Source: Aplectana chamaeleonis
Taxonomy: Eukaryota; Nematoda; Chromadorea; Rhabditida; Cosmocercidae
Reading direction: 5' to 3'
Assembly: GCA_029168955.1 (NCBI GenBank)
Contig: JAPDOI010001201.1
Coordinates: 1-64,000, forward strand
Length of the DNA stretch: 64,000 bases
Shown here: in pieces, positions 54,286-62,613 of the stretch
Position numbering within the stretch: position 1 is the first letter of the stretch
Layout: each line of letters begins with the position of its first letter
Position numbers and translations under genes: made by a program
The notes under the pieces: model-generated
What the model saw: only the letters and a program-made list of their open reading frames with translations
The model's database searches: none
What the model was told of the DNA's origin: nothing

Positions 54286-54720
54286 AGGGCTCATGTGAGC
54301 GCGCCCTTTCGTCCATCATTGCCTTATATTATCGTCTACGATGACACTGTAAGATGGTTTCTGGTCCAAGGTTGAGATAGGTGCATTACAGGGTGCTCCA
54401 GAGATTCATAGATTACACTCTGCGATGCGCCTCTGAGTCGAACGATAAAAACGCTTATAACTGCGCTTAGAGAAACGGATCGCAGCTACCAAGGTCAAAT
54501 TCGAAATTCTCGTGAAAAACTGTTACTGTACGGTGGAGGTTGCAGACTCGCAAGACAGGATTGCTGAAATACTGTCATCCTGGATAGTTTTCGGCGCTTC
54601 AAACGTCGTTGGCGACATTGTGAGGGTCATACCGTTGTGTTACCTCGACCACGTTTGTGAGCGTGCATGCTGCCTTCAAATAATGTCTACAAGTATTTTT
54701 GGCTCATTGATTTGTTGTAG

Positions 54721-54859
54721 GGACATCAAATCACACAGAGGACGTTTCAAGCGAGCTGTAATGCAGTTTACCCCAGAGAGCTGGACAGAGCTGGACTGGT
54801 TCAATTCGAAAGCATTCAGAAGAACAATGGCGGTCTACTTGTTCGTGTTGATCTGGCTG
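54721..54859 (+). CDS. Phosphatidylserine synthase, internal exon
   Basis: A 139-bp exon, acceptor TTTGTTGTAG, donor CTG|GTGAAT. Its first base completes the Lys codon split at 38292, giving the junction WESIK|DIKSHRGRFKRAVMQF. It continues TPESWTELDWFNSKAF and VYLFVLIWL, matching the KR..LQFTP.SW....W segment and the following membrane helix of PTDSS proteins. It ends in phase 0. Confidence 0.93.
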
Positions 54860-55052
54860 GTGAATTTGTGCTCCCTTTGATTGCTGTTGACCCATGAATT
54901 TCTAGTTGACTGTTCCAATCAATTATCCATCGTTTGCGTAGCCATTATTCTTTTCATTCATTGTCACGTTTATTCAAACGAATCGCTATACGTTTGGACC
55001 CTTATTCATCACTTCTCTAAACATTTTTCACTCAATGCGCGCTTTGTTTCAG

Positions 55053-55165
55053 CTTACGGAACTCAATACCTTCTTCCTGAAACACGTTTTCGCGGTGGAC
55101 ACAAAGCATTCCGTGGTTTTCTGGCGTATTATTCTCATAGCTCTGATTTCTGCACCGTCAATAAG
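55053..55165 (+). CDS. Phosphatidylserine synthase, internal exon
   Basis: A 113-bp exon, acceptor TTTGTTTCAG, donor ATAAG|GTAAAC. It encodes LTELNTFFLKHVFAVDTKHS, then VVFWRIILIALISAPSI, the strongly conserved ELNTFFLKH motif plus a membrane helix. Phase 0 in and phase 2 out (AG|A, Arg). The preceding intron is 193 bp. Confidence 0.95.
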
Positions 55166-55232
55166 GTAAACGGAGGGAACACATAAGCTACTCTTATCCC
55201 TCAAATCATATTTCTGTTTTATATCATTTCAG

Positions 55233-55398
55233 ACAGTTCTACCTGTACGCGACAGATCCACTTGTGACGAGAATCGGTATGCAGTGTTGGGTCTATTGCG
55301 CTGTAACTGCTCTTGAAGCTGCAATATGCGTGAAGTTTGGGCGGCATATGTTTCCCAATCTCTCCATATACCCGATCATAACGTGGATTGCGTTTTTG
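55233..55398 (+). CDS. Phosphatidylserine synthase, internal exon
   Basis: A 166-bp exon, acceptor ATATCATTTCAG, donor TTG|GTAAGA. It encodes RQFYLYATDPLVTRIGMQCW, then VYCAVTALEAAICVKFG and IIPITW-like hydrophobic sequence ending IAFL. This matches the RQYYAYLTD..RVG.QCW...LEA..CIKFG block of PTDSS1. Phase 0 out. The following exon(s), carrying the last helix and basic tail, are not identified; the next intron holds a TIR element 16 bp past the donor. Confidence 0.94.
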
Positions 55399-55414
55399 GT
55401 AAGAAGCTTTGCAT

Positions 55415-56004
55415 ACTCAGGCAAACTGGGGCGTCGACAACAGGTTGATAAGGTGTCATCTCATAAACCTCTCCCTGTTGACAGGTCAACTCGCGCGTAT
55501 TGTCAGCCTGAGAGCTGCCCGTTCCCCAGCGACGTCCGCCCGTTGTCCGGCTGTTGATAACTCGATGTGTCGCGTTTGGCGGGCTATTTAGCAGCAGCTC
55601 ACATCCTACAGTACTGTTCCATCTAGCTTAGCAACTACTTTACACCGACACGCGTCGCGGCTGGTCGCCCAGTCCCCACTGGGGTCACCACGGGATAGGC
55701 AGGACCTCCAGACGCTGTGCGGGGCCAAAGTATCGCAAACTTGGGTAATTGAACTGGTTGCGCTATCATCATTCGCAGAATGCCTGAAAAATGCGTCGTA
55801 TACTTCCCTAGTATCTATAGCGCTAGCTGTGCAACAGCTCGACACCGACAAGATCATAACTCGCGGCCGTAATTGCTGGGCAACAGCTCGATATTGGTCA
55901 GATCATAACTCGCGGCCAGGGCCCCGCCGAATATCGGCGCGTTGGCCAGCGGTGACTCATGGTGGGGGGATCAACCTGTTGTCAGCGCCCCAGTTCGCCT
56001 GAGT
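55415..56004. mobile_element. 590-bp TIR element in the phosphatidylserine synthase intron
   Basis: Imperfect 34-bp inverted ends starting ACTCAGGCAAACTGGGGCG and ending CGCCCCAGTTCGCCTGAGT. Flanked by CAT (55412-55414 and 56005-56007), a 3-bp duplication. No ORF. The interior contains repeated AACAGCTCGACACCGAC / AACAGCTCGATATTGGT blocks. The superfamily is not assigned. Confidence 0.75.
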
Positions 56005-56880
56005 CATCGTAGCTATTCTGGCTCTAAAATTTTCGAGCTACATGCTATTGATCGGGTGGGTAAAAACAATTTGAAATACTTCAGTCCGCTTTTTGTTAAT
56101 GCATGATTTGTTTGATCGCATTTGAATTTGAAACCATTTCATCAAAACGCCGTTCAGTAATCGCAATACTTACATCCTCGGCCATCCATCGCTGATACCA
56201 CTTACGGCTAACTAGGGGACCTCGCTAGCCATGTACGGGCTTTTGAGAGACTGTAGATCTTTCCTGGTCAATTCTGCTCCGCTCTTTCCACATCTGCTAT
56301 AAGATTTTGCAACGGACCTCAAGTTAACAATTCATTACTGGTTTAAGTTACAGCTTTGTAATTAATGGTTTTTGTAATTCTCGTGTATCGAGCTTGTGCT
56401 TTGTGATTTGAACAGTAGAACAACAGTGACAAGAACAGAAATGGTACTCAAGCTTACAGAACCCAGGCGCGGTGGTCACCGTAACAAAAATGGGCAAAGC
56501 TTGTCTGGCGCTCGTGTTTAGGATGCTTGCCGAAGTGTCGCATTTTCAACATTCATAAAATTTTCTGAGAAAACCGGAACACTTCATAGAGCTATTTTTT
56601 CTTGCACAGGAAGACAGTGAAAACATTTTCAGCCTAAAATAGAAAAAAAAATTCCGGCCTCCGATCACCAAAGTTGCATGAGGGTTACCCCATGAAAACA
56701 ATGGGGAAAAATTTTCTTTCTCGAAATCAAAACAGCGCAAACTCGTTTGGAAGCCGGTCCAGAAAATCTCCCTCTTTTCGATCCACACCCGATCCACCGA
56801 AAACTCGAGATAGCCGCGGTGATAAACTTCCGCAGGCACTTCATGTGCCAACAATATTACAATTTCAAGGTAATAAATCT
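56005..56880. other. No gene assigned
   Basis: This should contain, or lead to, the terminal exon(s) of the phosphatidylserine synthase gene, but I could not find a convincing one. Short open stretches with acceptors exist (for example after GAACAG near 56440, reading KWYSSLQNPG or TEPRRGGHRNKNG in two frames), without clear homology. Confidence 0.4.
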
Positions 56881-56881
56881 T

Positions 56882-57094
56882 TTATTCAGCATTGATGGTA
56901 CTTTGCAAATAATTGAGCGAAGCAAATATGGCCTCCATACTTCCTCGAGCTGGTCCCAGAGCATCCATTTCCTCGTCAGCATGATCCCATTCGTCCTCCA
57001 CATGGTTTTCGTCATCCAGCTCGTCTGTGGTGTCAACTTCGACTTCACCCGTGACGCGATTCCGAAGAATCAGTAAGAGCGCGTCTGCTACCTT
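56882..57094 (-). CDS. Possible terminal exon of an unidentified acidic protein
   Basis: Minus-strand frame VADALLLILRNRVTGEVEVD, then an Asp/Glu-rich stretch (TDELDDENHVEDEWDHADEE), ending LNYLQSTINAE and TAA. AATAAA (plus-strand TTTATT, 56881-56886) overlaps the stop. Codons are strongly of the G/A-first type expected of genuine coding DNA. No classic TTTCAG acceptor precedes it. The plus strand also has plausible splice signals here (57074 donor, 57136 acceptor), so strand is not certain. Product unknown. Confidence 0.35.
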   Translation of the reverse strand, partial: KVADALLLILRNRVTGEVEVDTTDELDDENHVEDEWDHADEEMDALGPARGSMEAIFASLNYLQSTINAE

Positions 57095-57456
57095 CTATTC
57101 GGCCCTACTAGCCTTGCTGTTTATCGATTTTCAGCATTCCGCAAGGAGTATTGAAACAACTTCTGCCGGTGAGAAGGCCGTGACGATAGGATGATATCCT
57201 TATTCTTTTCTGGCGGCATGGGCCGCGTGGCACTTGATATCGATGCACCGGCTGTCTAGATGTCGTACGTTCGTGCAGTGGCTGTGTGGAGGAAAGAAGA
57301 TCACCTCCGTGCAAACCGACGTCAACCCTTCCGCGAAGAGGGTTTTTGTCGTGGGAGAGGTGCTGGCTGGCCGCTGCTCTCCTAAGGATTCTACTACAAA
57401 TAGCTGGCTTCGAGAGGAATCCAGGACCCGCTCAGAAGAAGAAGTACCCATGTGCC

Positions 57457-58167
57457 ACTTGACTTACTCACTTGACTTAATCGGTTGGCTTTCGCCTGAC
57501 GCCGTCATCCCGCATCTTCACCGAGGTGTGCCGTCCTAGTAGTCAGCCGTGTCTATTTTTCACGGTCTTCAGCCACAATTTGAACACATTCCATCCAGTT
57601 GTCACCATACCATTTCCTGCGAAACGAAACATCGCGCCTGAACTGTCTTTCGATGCCGAGTGACTTCAAATCCTCTTTCACCACATCCGTCCAGAACTTT
57701 CGCCTACGCCCAGGTGGCCGTTTCCAGACAGGATTTGGCAGCATTCTTAAAGCGTGTTGTACGAGACGATCCGGCGTTCTTCTTAGTATATGCCCGAGCA
57801 CTCGAAGTCGACTTTCCATTGCTGCTTGAGATGGCGTTAGGAGATGCTGGCACCTCCCTCGTGTCAAGCGTTGATGTACTGCGTCGATTTCCTTGTAAAG
57901 GTCTTCGTTATGGCATACACGCGGCCAGAAAAATCCGTGCAAACGCCTAAAAAGCTTCCTCCCCGTGCAATCCAACCTAAAAAACCCAAACCAACCGATC
58001 CGTACATTATGATAGGGCGAATAGCGGATAGGTAGACGCGCAGCTTGACTTCCTTCGCGATGGGGGTAGACCACAAACACTTGGTTAGAGAATTGAATGC
58101 GGACGTAGCTTTCGCACATCGTTGTCGAATATCCGCTGCATAACTACCATCGTTCTTCAGCAAACGG
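57457..58167 (-). pseudogene. RTE-clade element, C-terminal part of RT
   Basis: Minus-strand translation: DGSYAADIRQRCAKATSAFN, TPIAKEVKLRVYLSAIRPI, a frameshift, then RLDCTGRKLFRRLHGFFWPR, ESRLRVLGHILRRTPDRLVQ and RPPGRRRKFWTDVVKEDL, ending in a decayed TAHLGEDAG motif and a 3' end rich in AAGTCAAGTGAGT. This is the tail of nematode RTE ORF2. It is 5'-truncated and inserted in family A copy A9. Confidence 0.85.
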
Positions 58168-58328
58168 GTGCATCTCTCCTGTTCGGGCCTCAGTTCTGTG
58201 AGGCGTCGCAAATCTTCTTTCCGTTGTATTCTGTGCTCTGCCCCCAGCAACTGATTCCTCGTTAACCAACCGCCTTCTCTCTATTGTACATATTAACCTC
58301 AACGGCCTTCGAGCCAAGCTGTCTGAAC

Positions 58329-58351
58329 TCTCTCTCTCTCTCTCTCTCTCT
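58329..58351. repeat. (TC)n microsatellite
   Basis: An expanded CT run within the family A copy A9 endonuclease, at the point where other copies have a short CTCTCTCTC coding for ELSLF. The expansion shifts the frame. Confidence 0.9.
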
Positions 58352-59084
58352 TTGCACGTACTCATCATCCTGATGTCATTATGGTTCAGGAAACCAAACA
58401 TTCGCCTTCCGCTACCGCTCGACGCCCTAACGTTCCTGGCTACACCGCTTATCATGCTCCTAGGTCATCTCATGGCGGAGGAGTCTCTACTTCTGTATTA
58501 TCACATCTACCCTCCCATCTCATACCAAATACTCCCACGGACGGTACTCTCGTGTATCTCCCTATTCATCTCCCTCCTAAAACACCCATATCTCTTTTTG
58601 ATATCTATATTCCCTCAACCACATCATGCCCCCAATCATACAACCCTACTCCTTCACTCCTGTACGACTGCCCCCTTTTACCCTCTGTTGTCTTCGCAGG
58701 CGATTTTAATGCTCTGCTCGTCGCTTGACACTGACGCTAGAGGAAAAGACGTCGAAGAATGGGCCGAGGAGTGTGACCTGGTTATCCGCAATGATGATCA
58801 GTCATCTCGTCTCCCTGCCAACGGCCGATCCTCGAGCCCAGACATCTCTCTCGCATCTTCTAATCTTTCTAGCGCCTGCTCCTGGTCTACCGCCACAACT
58901 CTGTCTAGCGATCATATTCCCATCTTTGTTCATGCTGATCTCTCTAATTCTCTTGCTCCTTACTCTGGTATCCGTCAACGGTCTTACCTTAATCTTCGCC
59001 TTGCAGACTGGGGCTTGTTCAGGGAGGTGGCACTTCGCCATGCGGCTGACTGCTATTTTTCTATGTCGAGTCTTGGTATCGACT

Positions 59085-59290
59085 GAAACAGGCGGCATCG
59101 AGTCATTCGACTACTCGATTATTCGAAATGTTGAAAAATCGAGTTAGCCGAGAACTCGATTATTCGAAATTCTGAAAAATCGAGTTGGTTGAAAACTCGA
59201 TTATTCGAAAAGTTTGAATTTCGAGTTAGTCGAAGACTCGATTACTCGATGGAACCTAATAGTCGAATAAACTCGATAGTCGACTGTTTC
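59085..59290. repeat. 41-bp tandem repeat with TTCGAA/TCGA palindromes, block 1
   Basis: About four to five copies of a 41-bp unit beginning ACTCGATTATTCGAAA and containing GAAAAATCGAGTTAGTCGA. The unit is rich in short self-complementary motifs (ATTCGAAT-like, CTCGA/TCGAG). Confidence 0.75.
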
Positions 59291-59622
59291 GAGTCAAAGA
59301 AATCGATCTTCTGTTATGTGACCTGATATAGTCTGGTGAAAGCAGGGAACAAACACAAACGCCAACTCATTCCATCCCCAACGACGGCTGGGGTCGATTT
59401 CTTAAAATGGGCGGAGCTGGTCCCTTAGAAGGTGGACACTGGGAGAGACAGGGTTGAGTTATGCGGGGCTCTGGTTGGCTGTAATAGGAGGGGCAACAAG
59501 GAATTTTACAGGGCATTGGTTGGCTCTGTGAGGCCGACCGTAGAGTGCAAGCTACTATTTGTCTCTCGAAGCATCTTTGGAGTTCCCGGGTTTGCAGAGG
59601 GGGCTCCAGGGACATCGCTCAA

Positions 59623-60084
59623 AGGCAACGTTCACAATGAGTAAGTTGGCGATTATCTTGCAGAGAACTAGCAGTGCATTGGATGGTGATCCGTTCGCGA
59701 AGGAAAAACGTGAAAAACCCGTCTAGAAAAGCCCAAACGCGGCACCGCTAAAGTCCGGAGATTCCACCCTTTTTCCGGAGATCCCGCCCCGCAGACTATT
59801 CCTTTCTGGAAAAGCATCAATACGCAAACAGCCGGAAAGAAATGGCTTCGATAAGTTGATCGCTAAGGTAGGATCACGTTATCACATGGGAAGACTTCAG
59901 TCCTTCACGCCGGTCAATCTTCACACTCCCAAAAATGAGTCGTCACACAAGAGATCCTGCTTTGGCCGTAGAAAGTGCTTTCTGGCCTCTTTTTCCAGTT
60001 CCTTATGATGCTGCTGTCACAGTAGGCTCTCGACCTCATAGTTTGTAAAAACTGAGCACCCATGATTCATCGTAAACACTGCAT
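59623..60084. mobile_element. TTAA-type MITE, type 2, copy 3 (decayed)
   Basis: The left end AAGGCAACGTTCACAATGA and the right end CATCGTAAACACTGCAT match the inverted ends of 7290-7735 with several changes. Flanks are TCAA and CTAA, decayed from TTAA. A TTTTTCCGGAGAT repeat and no ORF are inside. Confidence 0.6.
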
Positions 60085-60829
60085 CTAAGTGGGATCATGC
60101 TTGTTGGGGTCCCAACAGGAAATGTGATCTTTTAACCACGGTCTACGGTCGGGGCCACCCCTACTGCAAAGCGTGGGACACGGGCCTGCGGTAGGGAACC
60201 TTCCCTTCCCCCCAACCGAAAGGAGATCGCCTAGGCGACAAAATTATCCTCCGGCATCTGGTGGATTTTCTGGGAAGTGATAAGTGACCCTAGGCCTTCT
60301 TCCATGTCCGGCTCATAAGAGGCGATCATGGCATACAGGAGCCTTATCTACCAGAAACACTGTTAATACCATGGTCTAAACATGTAGATAGTCCTGATAT
60401 TTGGGGTCGTTCCCCCGTGTTAACTAGGACAGAACCTGCAGAGGAGGGGCAATGCCGCTTCCATGTCTTTCCCAAAGATGAGGGGCTAGAGGTTTCATCA
60501 CGGCTTCCACCTAAGCATGTGTTTAGTTCCTCGGGGCGTGGCCGAGTCTGTCGGGTCGGGGTCCCATGCGTTCACCAGAAATAGTGAACCGAAACTGAGC
60601 TCCAGATTCCTCCCTCCAACCATGGAATTTGTTTTGGTCGATTACCAATCGACGTTAAAAAACAATGTTGGTTCTAACTATAAGCGTCCTACTGCGTTAA
60701 GGTGGCATTTTTCATTGTAGATATACTTTCAATTAAAGACTTGAAGCAGGAAAAGTGGTTCGGTTAAAATAGTCGATATAAGGTGTTTAACATACTCAAC
60801 TGTTAAAATTTGGAATAATTGAGTTAGTC
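60085..60829. other. Unassigned repeat-like DNA
   Basis: Contains CCTTCCCTTCCCCCCAACCG and AGGAGATCGCCTAGGCGAC (the latter with a GATCGCCTAGGCGA palindrome). No ORF with recognisable similarity. Probably transposon leader or decayed repeat. Confidence 0.4.
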
Positions 60830-60954
60830 TAGAACTTTGCTATTCGATTATTCGAAAGATAGAGTGAATTCGACTACTGGATTATTCGTTCGAAATTATG
60901 AAAAATCGACTTAATCGAAAACTTGATTATTCGAAATTCTGAAAAATCGACTTA
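60830..60954. repeat. 41-bp tandem repeat, block 2
   Basis: About three diverged copies of the same unit as at 59085-59290 (GATTATTCGAAATTCTGAAA followed by AATCGACTTA). It is interrupted at 60955 by the foldback element. Confidence 0.7.
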
Positions 60955-61451
60955 CAAGGGAAGTTTAAGAAGCGTAGGTCTGAACGGTAGAAATCTAATG
61001 TCATTCGGGAATGTTCACGCATTACATGGTGAAATAGTATTGGGTACCCTCCACGAAAGATAGATCTGAAGGAGTTATAAGCTCCGAACGTTGGCTGACC
61101 ATCGACCTCCTCCTAGTCTATGAATTGTTAAGCGGTTGAGGCAAATGCATCGACGGCGCAAAGGGAGGAAGGGGCACTGATGGGCATGCGACCAGGGTTC
61201 GAATCTCCCCAAGAGCTGTTTTTTGCCAATTCACGGAACTTTCATATTTTGATGAAAAATTATATCACAAATGTCATCTTATTCTTTTGCTGAGAGATAT
61301 AGCCATATCGACAGTGAAATAGACTCGGGTACAAGGGATTCAAGGTTTTGCTTCCCATCAAAGCTTTCCCATTGTTTTGGGAACTTATATGATTGGGAAG
61401 TATTACCCCACATATTTTGAACAAGTTGCGAGAACCATCAAGTAACAGAAG

Positions 61452-61868
61452 ATGGTGCGCTTGGTGCAGTCGGCTTCTGCGACCACCCGTAGTCTGACCG
61501 TCATGCCCCTCATTTTCCCATCAGGCAAGGTCGGAGAAATTCTTTGTCCAATTACCAGAGCCGGGTGGTCGCTTCCCATTGAAGAGTGTATTCAAGACGA
61601 AGAAACTTTACGTCGTCAGCGGAACATCCCATATCATGACGACGTTAACAACACTTGCATTTTTTCGAGAATGTTTTCATCCAGCAAATGCCGGAGAATT
61701 GTGTTCTCTTTCTCGACTCAAGGAGTGATTTTTCCAATCAAACTTGAAGATTTTGACGAAACCGCCTGGCGTAACAAGCTTGGTTCAGCTGGCAGACATC
61801 GGGTTTTTCAGCTATTCGAAAGCACTGCTCAAGCGATTTCACTCTACGATTGCTCTTCGAAATTTTGA
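61452..61868 (+). CDS. Hypothetical protein inside the foldback element
   Basis: 138 codons from an ATG at 61452, starting just inside the left arm. It reads MVRLVQSASATTRSLTVMPL at its start, has WSLPIEECIQDEETLRRQRN in the middle and ends QAISLYDCSSKF. No domain recognised: no DDE signature, no helix-turn-helix that I can see. It may be a gene carried by the element or a decayed transposase part. Confidence 0.45.
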   Translation: MVRLVQSASATTRSLTVMPLIFPSGKVGEILCPITRAGWSLPIEECIQDEETLRRQRNIPYHDDVNNTCIFSRMFSSSKCRRIVFSFSTQGVIFPIKLEDFDETAWRNKLGSAGRHRVFQLFESTAQAISLYDCSSKF

Positions 61869-61912
61869 ATTTTTAGGTCGTTTGAAATAATATATGGTTT
61901 TCAGCGTGAACG

Positions 61913-62098
61913 ATGCCTTCAAGGAAGGCTACGTTCTTTTCCGTCCGGGTCCTTTTGAAACTAACTGATCTCGAATCCCCACTAGCGCTCGGCTCCTGTG
62001 AAGAGATAGGTTGCCAGGGGCCTATCGCGGTCATTCGCTGTCCCTATTGCGGAATTTGCTTATGTTTGATGCATTATGAGCCTATTAACCATTGGTGA
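61913..62098 (+). CDS. Small Cys/His-rich protein inside the foldback element
   Basis: 61 codons from ATG 61913: a basic start (MPSRKATFF), then C..IGCQG, IRCPYCGICLCLMHYEPINH. The C-x2-C-x3-C and HY..H spacing is zinc-finger-like. It recalls the Cys/His C-terminus of piggyBac-type transposases, but this is a weak, pattern-only resemblance. It could instead be a downstream exon of the preceding ORF, because GGTTTTCAG lies just before it (61896-61904). Confidence 0.4.
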   Translation: MPSRKATFFSVRVLLKLTDLESPLALGSCEEIGCQGPIAVIRCPYCGICLCLMHYEPINHW

Positions 62099-62613
62099 AA
62101 GAAATGGTTATGTATTTTGCGTTCCATAAAGTGATAAGGTTGTTCAAAATATGTGGGGTAATACTTCCCAATCATATAAGTTCCCAAAACAATGGGAAAG
62201 CTTTGATGGGAAACAAAACCTTGAATCCCTTGTACCCGAGTCTATTTCACTGTCGATATGGCTATATCGCACAGCAAAAGGATAGGATGACATTTGTGAT
62301 ATAATTTCTGATCAAAATATGAAAGTTCCGTGAATTTGCAAAAAAGGAGCTCTGGGGGAGATTCGAACCCTTGTCACATGCCCACCACTGCCCCTTCCTC
62401 CCTTTGCGCCGTCGATGCTGTTGGCTTGATCGCTTAACAATTCATAGACTAGGAGGAGGTCGATGGCTGGCAAACTTTCGGAGCTTATAACTCCTCCAGA
62501 TCTATCTTTCGCGGCGGGTCGCCTACACTATTCTACCATGTAATGCGTGATCATTCCCACATGACATTAGATTTCTACCGTTCAGACCTACGCTTCTTAT
62601 ACTTCCCTTCTTA

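Larger units (their letters stand above)
57249..59055 (+). pseudogene. Family A copy A9, split by an RTE fragment
   Basis: It starts GCTGTCTAGATGTCGTACG, the family 5' end, with 2A-like LLQIAGFERNPGP in the frame around 57360-57425 and the start of the finger. After the RTE fragment it resumes at 58168 with WVHLSCSGLSSVRR, DVIMVQETKHS, SHGGGVSTSVLSHLPSHLIP, AGDFNAL and, in a new frame, SSPDISLASSNL and SSDHIPIF. It stops at 59055 before the RT. About 70 bp of host sequence are missing at the RTE insertion. Confidence 0.8.
60955..62610. mobile_element. 1.66-kb foldback DNA element with about 475-bp inverted arms
   Basis: Flanked by TTA (60952-60954 and 62611-62613). Ends are CAAGGGAAGTTTAAGAAGCG and CGCTTCTTATACTTCCCTTC, related to the CAAGGGAAG MITEs. 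Arms 60955-61435 and 62135-62610 are inverted copies, each holding a tRNA-like B-box string GGGTTCGAATCTCCCC (61196; the right arm has its complement with a base change). The 700-bp centre carries two plus-strand ORFs. It could be a larger relative or source of the MITE family, though no known transposase domain is seen. Confidence 0.82.

Noticed and set aside
56155..56215. Minus-strand exon reading RKWYQRWMAED with a GTAAGT donor
   Set aside because: Too short, no acceptor, and the strand is opposite to the gene it would fit. Chance match.
58144..58455. Minus-strand frame with ERERERESS across the (TC)n tract
   Set aside because: It is a translation of the microsatellite and of the antisense of the family A endonuclease.
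61150..61215. tRNA gene at the GGGTTCGAATCTCCCC string (and its inverted copy near 62360)
   Set aside because: Only the B-box-like T-arm is present; no A box, D arm or closing acceptor stem. I kept it as a motif of the foldback arms.
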